Below, piece after piece: positions 25,492 through 33,613 of a stretch of 64,000 bases of DNA. The stretch comes from Tannerellaceae bacterium (GTDB lineage Bacteria > Bacteroidota > Bacteroidia > Bacteroidales > Tannerellaceae): contig JAISWO010000029.1 in the NCBI GenBank assembly GCA_031271045.1, forward strand, positions 49,034 to 113,033, given 5' to 3'. Within the stretch, counting starts at the first letter, position 1, and every line of letters begins with the position of its first letter. A program made the position numbers and the translations under genes. The notes under the pieces were generated by a model. That model ran no database searches. It was not told the origin of the DNA and saw only the letters and a list, made by a program, of their open reading frames with translations.

Positions 25492-27741
25492 ATGAAGAAA
25501 TGGAGCATTTGTAGTTTAGCTTTATTGATGACAGCCTGTGCTTCGGACGAATTGCCGGTACCTGATCCGGTTCAGCTTCAATCGTCTGACGTGTTGACCA
25601 TCCGGATTTCGTTTCCTGAAGCAAAGGTTGCCACAAAAGCGATAAGTTCTGCCGACGAGAACAGGATAGACAGTTTGCGCATTTTTATTTTTACTGATGC
25701 AGGATCACCTGGAGTAGACCCTGCCGATGTGTTAGCCGATGTAATAGCTGTACACAGAGATAGCATCAAGAAAGACGTACCACCCTTGAGAGCTATGGTC
25801 GCTGTGAAAACTCTTCCCAAACAACGTTTCGTATTGGTGGCCAATATGCCCACAAACCTTGTTAACGCCTTAAACCTGCAATTGGGAGTCACAACAGAAA
25901 CACAACTTATCGAACAACTGAAGTTCTCTGCCTCCGACTGGCAGCCTGCAGGGGGACTGACGTCGAGCAATTTCAAACCCTTTCCTATGTGGGGAAAAAC
26001 CGGTTTTTATACCACCCTACCCGATTTGCCCGGGCATATTGACGTGGAGATGACACGCACCCTGGCCAGAATCGAGGTCGGAGTGGATATCAATAATCCG
26101 GCGGCAGGCGATCCGGCTCTGGGGTTTGGACATATATTTACGATAGACAGCGTATATGTATGCAATGTGAACGACTCGGCTTATATCGCTCCCAACGGAA
26201 CGATAAAAAGCAAAAAAGTAGATATCGGATACCGCTTCCCTGCGGACGATCTGATCCTGACTCGAAGCATCTATGTCCCCGAAACCGACTCCTTGATACT
26301 GGGCGCTTCCAATGATACCATTCACCGGCCGCCTTATGTGATACTCAAAGCGAGTTATTACAACGGGAACCCCTATTATTACCGTATCGACTTTTCACTC
26401 GGCGATAAGTATAGACCCTTGCTGCGCAATTATAGCTATACATTTAATATTACCGGCATACGTACCGTAGGATACGAGACGCTGGAAAAAGCCAAAAACG
26501 CCCCCATCCTTCCGCTTAACCCCAATCTGGTTCTCAGCGGAGAAGCAACGTCGATAACGCGTAACATCAACGACATTGTTTATCGCGACAACTATTGGCT
26601 GGGATGTGAAGCGACGGAAGTAAAGGCTGATTGGAACACTACGGACATCCCCGTGATGGTGAGTACTTCCTATCCGGGTGGTTGGAGTGCAGAGAAAGTC
26701 TCCGGATCCAGCGACTTTTCTGTTAATAAAGCAGGGGATGTTCTACATGTCGTGTGCGCCAATCGCAATACAACAGGACAGCCTCGTACAGCAAAGTTAA
26801 AACTCACGGCCGGGACGCTCACACAATATATAAATGTAACGCAAAGCCCCGGCTCGCACACCTATGTGATGCAGAGGGGGCTAGGAATCACGATCCCCTT
26901 GGCGTCGGCTAATATAGATGGGGTGAACCGGTCGGCTCAGATTGCGACTGTAAAATACGCCTATCGGGGATCGAATCCTTCCATCAATCCAAGTATAACG
27001 AGTTTCCCCGACGGCGTTATTACTATTCCTGGTAACAGTTGTAACCTTTTGGGAAATATCACTGTTTTCGCTTACAACAGCGCCAATCAGGCATTGTGGT
27101 CCTGGGTCATCTGGGTAGTGGATACCAACATTAAATTCGAAGATTCCGGTAATCAAAAATATTACAACGGATATACCTTCATGGATCGCAACCTGGGGCA
27201 TTTTGATTCTTATGGTTACGACAGTTGCTTATATTACCAATGGGGACGGAAAGCTCCGATAACTCCAATATATCCCAGCCCCGCTCCGTCCAATATGACT
27301 GCTGCGGAAGTGACGAAATACCCGGATTCATTCTTTACGGCTACCGCTGCGCAATCGTTCGACTGGATGACGGCAGGTCAGAACAACAACCTCTGGACAA
27401 CCATCGACGGCGAAAAAGGCATGTGGGATCCCTGTCCCTTCGGATGGCGCGTGCCTCCGGCCGAGAATAATGAAGCTTCGCCCTGGAATGGCTTTGTGAA
27501 CGGGACTTATATGGCGGTCGAGGCGCTTTCTTTCGGCGGATACAACGGGATCGACGGTAGCAAATCGACTTCTTTCCTGCGCCCCGTATGGGGAGCCTCC
27601 GCACGCGGCATCGACGCCTATGTCTATGATGCCGGCGCAGGCGTTCATCGACAGGCTCACCGTGCCGACGCCTATCCTATCCGGTGCATACGCGACGCCA
27701 AGCGGCAGGGCGCCACCCTGATCTGGAAGTTACCCTCGTAA
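25492..27741 (+). CDS. DUF4906-like fimbrial tip adhesin lipoprotein with FISUMP-like C-terminus (copy 2)
   Basis: 749 residues, paralogue of the 19622 product. Lipobox LLMTAC (Cys 16), fimbrillin processing region with KVATKAISSADENRID near residues 44-60 (Lys replaces the Arg of copy 1), fimbrillin-like domains, a BACON-like segment near 365-455, and a C-terminal FISUMP-like domain with WSWVIWVVDTN, YTFMDRNLGHF, CLYYQWGRKAPI, WDPCPFGWRVPP and YPIRCIRDAKR. The Lys at the presumed cleavage point would suit a Lys- rather than Arg-specific protease, or mean that the tip protein is not cut. It has its own promoter and is followed 46 bp later by a giant T9SS cargo gene. Confidence 0.85.
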   Translation: MKKWSICSLALLMTACASDELPVPDPVQLQSSDVLTIRISFPEAKVATKAISSADENRIDSLRIFIFTDAGSPGVDPADVLADVIAVHRDSIKKDVPPLRAMVAVKTLPKQRFVLVANMPTNLVNALNLQLGVTTETQLIEQLKFSASDWQPAGGLTSSNFKPFPMWGKTGFYTTLPDLPGHIDVEMTRTLARIEVGVDINNPAAGDPALGFGHIFTIDSVYVCNVNDSAYIAPNGTIKSKKVDIGYRFPADDLILTRSIYVPETDSLILGASNDTIHRPPYVILKASYYNGNPYYYRIDFSLGDKYRPLLRNYSYTFNITGIRTVGYETLEKAKNAPILPLNPNLVLSGEATSITRNINDIVYRDNYWLGCEATEVKADWNTTDIPVMVSTSYPGGWSAEKVSGSSDFSVNKAGDVLHVVCANRNTTGQPRTAKLKLTAGTLTQYINVTQSPGSHTYVMQRGLGITIPLASANIDGVNRSAQIATVKYAYRGSNPSINPSITSFPDGVITIPGNSCNLLGNITVFAYNSANQALWSWVIWVVDTNIKFEDSGNQKYYNGYTFMDRNLGHFDSYGYDSCLYYQWGRKAPITPIYPSPAPSNMTAAEVTKYPDSFFTATAAQSFDWMTAGQNNNLWTTIDGEKGMWDPCPFGWRVPPAENNEASPWNGFVNGTYMAVEALSFGGYNGIDGSKSTSFLRPVWGASARGIDAYVYDAGAGVHRQAHRADAYPIRCIRDAKRQGATLIWKLPS

Positions 27742-27766
27742 CATAACATCAATTGTACGGTTCTAA

Positions 27767-27782
27767 ACTAATTTAAATCAAA
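27767..27782 (+). repeat. Second copy of the fimbrillin leader sequence
   Basis: The same 16 bases as at 15166-15181, again just before a surface-protein start codon. Confidence 0.5.
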
Positions 27783-27787
27783 AGGAA

Positions 27788-30700
27788 ATGAGAAAATTGA
27801 TTCATCTAAAAAAGATATTATTATCATCGGTTCTATTTTTAAGCCTTTCGCCCTTCGCTTCCGGGCAAATGCTCCGAGATGCGCCGGGGTATCTCCGGAC
27901 AGAAGATATCACCGCTTGCTTTACTTATATGGGAGCCGTGAATTTTACCTCGGGCTACCGGTTCAGGACGCAGTATAGTTCAGCTACAAGTAACAGAATG
28001 CAGGGGTTCTCTATCCCTTTAGTGGCTGATCTGGATCATGACGGATACCCGGAAGTCATTGGCTTAGGCGTTCCTGATAATCATACAACTAATTTACATG
28101 GGGACTACACTGGTATCCAGATCTATAATGGACGGACGGGGGCCTTGTATAGCAAACTCACCTGGCCAGATCCTGCAACTGGTACCTATACACATTACGG
28201 TTATCACGGTTCGCCGGCTCCTATGACGCTTGTCGATTCCGACAGAGATGGGATAGTGGAACTAATTATGGCCTTCCCTAATGGTGGGGGGAACAGTGAT
28301 TATCATTGTACTTTAATGTCATATCTGTTGGTGCCACAAAAAACGAACGGAGTGACAACCAGCTACACCATGACACGGAATCTCAACTGGCCGTCTACTC
28401 CCCCCAAATACAATCTGGGAGGAAATAATAACTCATCGCAAATTGAGTATGAAAAGCCGCTGCCCACAGTGGTCGATCTGGACGGGGACGGAACTCCTGA
28501 AGTAGTTGTATACAACAAAGTATATAATGCTAAAACAGGTGCACCTTTAATGGTATTTGAATACCTGAATGGTCCGGATGCAGCGCATCCAACAGCTCAT
28601 GTGGGCTATGATCACGAAGCTACTCTTTATGACGACTATCTTGGGTTTAACTACGTCTATGATATTGACTTGGATGGCATTTATGATGTGGTAGCCGGAG
28701 GAAAGGTGTATAGAATAACGAAGCCCTCCGGGTTTAATTACACCACCATTACCGCGTCAGGTGTTGGGGATGGACGTACGGGGGTAGCGGATATTAATGG
28801 AGACGGTCTGCCGGATGTAGTAACAGTCTCAAGAGTGAGTGGAAGTCAGGTTAAAACTACGGTATGGAATCCGGGGTTTTTTCGGATGACAGAATATGGG
28901 CCTTCCGGCGTACCGATATTAGACGGATCGGGAAACTTCATACGCAATGCGACTCCTTATCCTTATATCATGGCAAATGTGACGTTTCCATTGACCCATG
29001 GTAATGTTACCGGATCTAATTCGTACGTATTTATAGGGGATATTGATGGCCGGCCGCAGACAGGGGGTGACGGGAAGATCCATCGTTTGCCTGAAATAGC
29101 CATATTAGCAGGAAAATATACTTACGGAGGCTTGGTACGGCATCCCAATATTGCAAATATAAGTACCGCAGATGGGGGTATCTCAAGCGCCACCTCCGGT
29201 ACAACAAACGGTGAAGGAGCCCTCGTGGCACTTACATGGGATGCCGCCGCCGCTCATGCAACCGATAACAATGTGAACAACCGATTGAAATTGTCGTTTA
29301 TTTTAGAACATAATGACCGTTCTGATAATACCGGATTTACCATGTTTGACTTTGACAACGATGGGAAACAGGAAATATGCTACCGGGATATGGAAACGTT
29401 GCGGGTTATCAAAGCAAAGCAGCCCTATGTTCCGATAAGCTATACCCATGGGGCTAATCCCGATGTTATTTTGTTTAAGGAAGATGTAAGATCGTATACC
29501 GGTTTTGAATATCCTGTTATAGCTGATATAGACAATGATGCGTCTGCTGAAATAGTAGTGATGGGACAAGATCAGGGCGGCGAAACTCAGACCCGCGGAT
29601 ATATTTATGCGGTAGGCGCTACCGGCGATAAATTCGCCCCGGCGTTACCGATATGGAACCAATATATGTACGATCCGTTTAAGATAAAGGCAGACAGCGT
29701 GACGACTCCTATCGGGCCGGCGGTCAACCGGCTGGATCCTGTATTTACTCTCCGCCGCGAGATAAAAGACGAACAAAACCAGGTGATAGACATTGTGGAC
29801 AGTTTTCAGCTCTTCAATGGCACATTGCAGCAAGTCCCTTATTTCACGGCCCAAACGCCCAGCTCGCCGGAACAGAAACTAAAGTTCGAGCCGATCGTTT
29901 ACAAAACAGCGGCCTTTGTGCTGGATACCAAAGAGACGAATATGAGCCTCAGACCTAAGATTGTGACGGTAGGAGCAAATAACTATGCGGAAATCTCCAT
30001 CGGTAACTGGGACATTGCCAAGACAGATGTCCCCGCCACTACACCTATCGCCGTGTACAGGAACAACGTGATTTCGCAAACCACATTTGTAAACAAGTAT
30101 TCCTTGAACAGCGCAAGCCTGCTGCATGAGACTTCGCCCGGAAGCGGAACCTTTGCCGCTCCTACAACTTCCTTTACCGGCCTTGCGCCCGGCGATACGG
30201 TCCGGATCCGGATACCTGTACCGGATGCAAACGACGTCTATTGGGTGAGGCTGGCCGACGATAGCGGAGGGGATCCCTGGGTGTGGCGCTTCGGCCTGGA
30301 CGCCGACCCGCTGGGAACGGAATCGAATCCCGTACTCGGCATAGGCGTAGGCCGCCGTCAGTACCGCGATTGCGACTGGAAAGACCAGAGTACGCGCGTG
30401 TCGAAATACCAGTCGTTCGACGATGCCGCTACCGTACAGGAGTTTCATTCGATAAAGATCTCTATCCTGGACAACGACTATCTCCCCGATGTCGCCCCCA
30501 ATGATTTCTATGACGGATTAGTCATTACGGACGACAGTATTTCCCTGCAACCGCAAGCAGGTTATCTGACCTATTCGGGGACGGGGCACAATGCGGCGAT
30601 AACCTATCACCACGATGCCCGCAATGTGTTGACCACCGGCATCGACTCGTTCGAATATACGTTCACCTTCCGGAATCCGGAATACAATCCTGTCCAGAAT

Positions 30701-32737
30701 ACGACGACGTCGGCGAAGGTCTACATCTACGTGCTCGAAAGCGCGACAGGCGGATTCTCGGCCTGCAACAACAGCACGACGACCGTCACACTGGCGCATA
30801 AGCCGCTGGGCTCACCGGGCGTACAGTTCAGTTGGTTCGACGAAGACGGAGAGACGCCAATGGGAACGGGCCTTTCGCGAACCATCCAGATGGGAGAGGC
30901 CGACTCTGTGTATATGATCCACCCAATTGTGAAAACAGGGCCTTACACTTCGGTGGACTTCCCCAACGGCAAACTGACCGTAACCTTAGTCAATCCCCTC
31001 GAGACGGCGACGATGCGGTGGACCGGACTGGTCGACCGCAACTGGAAGAATCCGGGTAACTGGGTCGAGGTCAAGGCCTCCTATGAATCGCCGGCCAGAT
31101 TTGCGCCTACGATCTGCGTCGACGTGATCATTCCCTCCGGGGCGACGAATTATCCGGAACTCTCCGACACGGTACAGTGCAAGGCCATCGTCATGCAAGA
31201 CCGGGCCATGCTCAAGAATCCGCACGTGCTTAAGTACAGCAAAGCCGCCGTCGAAATCAAGCTGACGACCGTCGAAAGGGACCGATTCATCATGTGGTCG
31301 GCGCCGCTGAAGAATATGTGGTCGGGCGACTACTTTGTGACCCGGCGAAGCGACGGCAAACCCAATTGGGGAGATACCTACATGATGTTCTTCCAGATGA
31401 AGAACCCCGATTATGCATCCGCGGTCGATTCGGTCTACACCATGACGGCGACTACCGGCCGGCCGAATACCACGCTGGGGCTGGGCAAATCGTTCAACTT
31501 CCGCCTGACGGCCACGGCGCTCAACCGGGATTCGATCTTCTCCTTCCCGCGAACCGAAACTCAATACATCGACGACAATAACACCAGTTACAATGTTGAC
31601 AGGGCAAACAGCAACCGCTTCGTCACCGACGGCGTCCAGGTTGCCGCCGATAAAACGTTTGAGTTCACCGTCCTCAATACGGCCGGAACGGGCGTCTACC
31701 CGCGCATCATACAAGTCGCCAATCCATACCTGGCCTGGCTCGACGTTAGCAAATTCCTTGCCGGCAACAGCACGGTGCTCGAGACCAACGGCTATGTTGC
31801 CTGGAACGGCGACATCAATTCCGACCTGGTGTCGTTCTATACCGGATCCCTGCAAAACCAGTTGCGATACTGGATACCGACCGACAAGCAGTCCATCACA
31901 GGCGTGCCGACCGGTATGATCCCGCCCCTGAAGTCCTTCTTTGTGATACGCAAAAGCGGAACACAGGCGCAAACGAATGTCTTGAAGATGTCGGCTGCCT
32001 GGACCACCACCTACGAGGGCGTGACGAATCCTTACAGCCTGAGGGCGGCAACGGAAGAGACGGCTATGCTGCGCATCAAGGCAACACAGGGAAGCAAGAA
32101 CAGCTCGGCAATCCTGCATTACAATCCCGAAGCGCATGCTTACTACGATGGCAAGGAAGATGTCACACGGCTTTTCTACGACGAAATACCCCTGGCTGTC
32201 TATTTCCTGACGCCCTGGAAAGATGCCCTGGCGATTTATTCCGATGCCGATTTCTCGACTCGTAATACAAACCTCGGACTGCGCGTGCGCGATGCGGGGG
32301 AAGTGACGCTGGAATTTTCGGGTATGGAGACTTTCGGGCACGATGTGTGGTTGGTCGACAAGGTGGCCGGTAAGGAAGTGAACCTGCAACAGGAGAACTC
32401 CTACGCCTTCACCGTCGTCAAGGCCGGCCGCGACGCTCTCGAACTGAACGATCGCTTCACTATCCGCTCACGATTCACCGGCAACGGACTGATCACCGGC
32501 AACGAACCCTCGCCCGCCGTCCTGCCTCAGTGGAACGTCTCCGCTCAGGATCGTTACATACGGATCCAATCCTCCTCGACAATCAGTCAATTGTTCATAT
32601 ACGATGTAATGGGCGCCCTGGTCTATCGTGCGAACGCCCCCTTCAATCATTTCCGCGTTCCTGTAAGCCAGGGCCTCTACATCGTCAAAGCGCTTCTCGA
32701 CAATGAATACAAAGTAGAGAAAGTGTTTGTGAAATAA
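27788..32737 (+). CDS. 1649-residue T9SS cargo with integrin-like FG-GAP propeller
   Basis: Signal peptide (about 1-26, ending FASGQ). Residues about 60-610 contain seven aspartate-rich calcium-loop motifs of the FG-GAP/VCBS kind: DLDHDGYPE, DSDRDGIVE, DLDGDGTPE, DIDLDGIYD, DINGDGLPD, DFDNDGKQE and the weaker DIDNDASAE, enough for one seven-bladed beta-propeller. A long beta-rich stalk follows (roughly 640-1570), including an SDR/cadherin-like stretch near 900-1000. The C-terminal 80 residues are a T9SS type A sorting domain (LFIYDVMGALVYRANAPF, QGLYIVKALLDNEYKVEKVF). It is expected on the cell surface and could mediate calcium-dependent adhesion. It starts 46 bp after the second tip adhesin, suggesting coexpression. 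Confidence 0.85.
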   Translation: MRKLIHLKKILLSSVLFLSLSPFASGQMLRDAPGYLRTEDITACFTYMGAVNFTSGYRFRTQYSSATSNRMQGFSIPLVADLDHDGYPEVIGLGVPDNHTTNLHGDYTGIQIYNGRTGALYSKLTWPDPATGTYTHYGYHGSPAPMTLVDSDRDGIVELIMAFPNGGGNSDYHCTLMSYLLVPQKTNGVTTSYTMTRNLNWPSTPPKYNLGGNNNSSQIEYEKPLPTVVDLDGDGTPEVVVYNKVYNAKTGAPLMVFEYLNGPDAAHPTAHVGYDHEATLYDDYLGFNYVYDIDLDGIYDVVAGGKVYRITKPSGFNYTTITASGVGDGRTGVADINGDGLPDVVTVSRVSGSQVKTTVWNPGFFRMTEYGPSGVPILDGSGNFIRNATPYPYIMANVTFPLTHGNVTGSNSYVFIGDIDGRPQTGGDGKIHRLPEIAILAGKYTYGGLVRHPNIANISTADGGISSATSGTTNGEGALVALTWDAAAAHATDNNVNNRLKLSFILEHNDRSDNTGFTMFDFDNDGKQEICYRDMETLRVIKAKQPYVPISYTHGANPDVILFKEDVRSYTGFEYPVIADIDNDASAEIVVMGQDQGGETQTRGYIYAVGATGDKFAPALPIWNQYMYDPFKIKADSVTTPIGPAVNRLDPVFTLRREIKDEQNQVIDIVDSFQLFNGTLQQVPYFTAQTPSSPEQKLKFEPIVYKTAAFVLDTKETNMSLRPKIVTVGANNYAEISIGNWDIAKTDVPATTPIAVYRNNVISQTTFVNKYSLNSASLLHETSPGSGTFAAPTTSFTGLAPGDTVRIRIPVPDANDVYWVRLADDSGGDPWVWRFGLDADPLGTESNPVLGIGVGRRQYRDCDWKDQSTRVSKYQSFDDAATVQEFHSIKISILDNDYLPDVAPNDFYDGLVITDDSISLQPQAGYLTYSGTGHNAAITYHHDARNVLTTGIDSFEYTFTFRNPEYNPVQNTTTSAKVYIYVLESATGGFSACNNSTTTVTLAHKPLGSPGVQFSWFDEDGETPMGTGLSRTIQMGEADSVYMIHPIVKTGPYTSVDFPNGKLTVTLVNPLETATMRWTGLVDRNWKNPGNWVEVKASYESPARFAPTICVDVIIPSGATNYPELSDTVQCKAIVMQDRAMLKNPHVLKYSKAAVEIKLTTVERDRFIMWSAPLKNMWSGDYFVTRRSDGKPNWGDTYMMFFQMKNPDYASAVDSVYTMTATTGRPNTTLGLGKSFNFRLTATALNRDSIFSFPRTETQYIDDNNTSYNVDRANSNRFVTDGVQVAADKTFEFTVLNTAGTGVYPRIIQVANPYLAWLDVSKFLAGNSTVLETNGYVAWNGDINSDLVSFYTGSLQNQLRYWIPTDKQSITGVPTGMIPPLKSFFVIRKSGTQAQTNVLKMSAAWTTTYEGVTNPYSLRAATEETAMLRIKATQGSKNSSAILHYNPEAHAYYDGKEDVTRLFYDEIPLAVYFLTPWKDALAIYSDADFSTRNTNLGLRVRDAGEVTLEFSGMETFGHDVWLVDKVAGKEVNLQQENSYAFTVVKAGRDALELNDRFTIRSRFTGNGLITGNEPSPAVLPQWNVSAQDRYIRIQSSSTISQLFIYDVMGALVYRANAPFNHFRVPVSQGLYIVKALLDNEYKVEKVFVK

Positions 32738-33037
32738 GAAAGAAAGAAATTTCCCCGACAGGGAGACCCCATGCTCCGAAATGACGAGTAACAAGTACCG
32801 GAATTTATGTAGTTAATAATGTTCGCCGGCCAACTTGTACTCGTCATTTGTCGTTTTCCCGCCTCCCCTTCCCCTACCCTTCCCCGGCCTCTCTCCCCTC
32901 CGTTTCCCGTTTGTTCGTTACAAAGCCGTCGCCACCCCCACCCATTTCTTCGCAAAAATCTTCCCTGCCACCTTTGGAAAAGCTTATTTTGTCACAGCAC
33001 ATTTCAACGGATTTAAACCATGACCATTGTTTCTTTA
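32738..33037. other. Gap at left border of the accessory island
   Basis: No gene is visible in these 300 bases. The one notable element is a single copy of the 42-bp repeat family at 32972-33008. Confidence 0.6.
32972..33008 (+). repeat. Single copy of the 42-bp repeat at the left border of the island
   Basis: The first 30 bases (CTTTGGAAAAGC... to ...CAGCACA) match the array unit at 36615-36644 at 27 of 30 positions and in the same orientation. The following TTTCAAC resembles the start of the B-type units on the right. The copy is therefore an A/B hybrid of the array that lies 3.6 kb away. Confidence 0.8.
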
Positions 33038-33607
33038 TCAGTCGTTGAATTTTTGTCCCTTTATCTCTTTAATAAAGTCAATGAGCACAATATTCTTAGC
33101 CTTATAGTCAATAAGTAGTTTCCTAATTCTATCAACTTTCCCCTTGAAAGTTTTATCTTGACTCTCTTTTATATAAGAACCGTCCATAGGGAAAAACAAA
33201 TTTTTAGCAAGTTCTATTATCTCCAGATCATTTGCGCCAGCTGTAACTGTAACATAATCAATATAATTGTTAATTGCTTGTTTATAATCTTTTATTCTTG
33301 TCTTTCTTGATAGATGATTGATTATTCTTTGTTGAAGATAAAAAGCCATTATGCCAAAAACAAATCCAAGTAATGCGCCTAAAATAACTCCTGCATATTT
33401 TTCGTTCCATGTTTCTTTCTTTTCAGACATTGTGTCTTCAACTTTCAAGATGACATATTTATCTTTTATCAAACATCCATTCTCTACAAGGGTATCCATA
33501 TTACAGGCGTTATTGTTAAATGTAGCATTAACTATTACACTGTCATTTGAAGTGGCATTACACTCAAAAAGACAAAGACAGGTGACAAATAATACCCTGA
33601 GTATCAT
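33038..33607 (-). CDS. One-pass membrane protein, partner of the NTPase
   Basis: 189 residues, family not recognised. A possible signal peptide (residues 1-17, ILRVLFVTCLCLFEC) is followed by a small extracytoplasmic part with three Cys, one strong membrane helix at about 72-94 (AGVILGALLGFVFGIMAFYL) and a charged cytoplasmic tail of about 90 residues. It begins 6 bp after the NTPase stop, so the two are clearly one operon. Base composition is much more AT-rich than surrounding genes, indicating recent acquisition. By analogy with NTPase-plus-membrane-effector pairs, it may be the effector of a defence module; this is inference. Confidence 0.75.
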   Translation of the reverse strand: MILRVLFVTCLCLFECNATSNDSVIVNATFNNNACNMDTLVENGCLIKDKYVILKVEDTMSEKKETWNEKYAGVILGALLGFVFGIMAFYLQQRIINHLSRKTRIKDYKQAINNYIDYVTVTAGANDLEIIELAKNLFFPMDGSYIKESQDKTFKGKVDRIRKLLIDYKAKNIVLIDFIKEIKGQKFND

Positions 33608-33613
33608 AAACTA

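Noticed and set aside
30986-32389. 467-codon antisense frame
   Set aside because: Shadow of the 1649-residue T9SS cargo gene; no family features, and the opposite strand has strong motifs.
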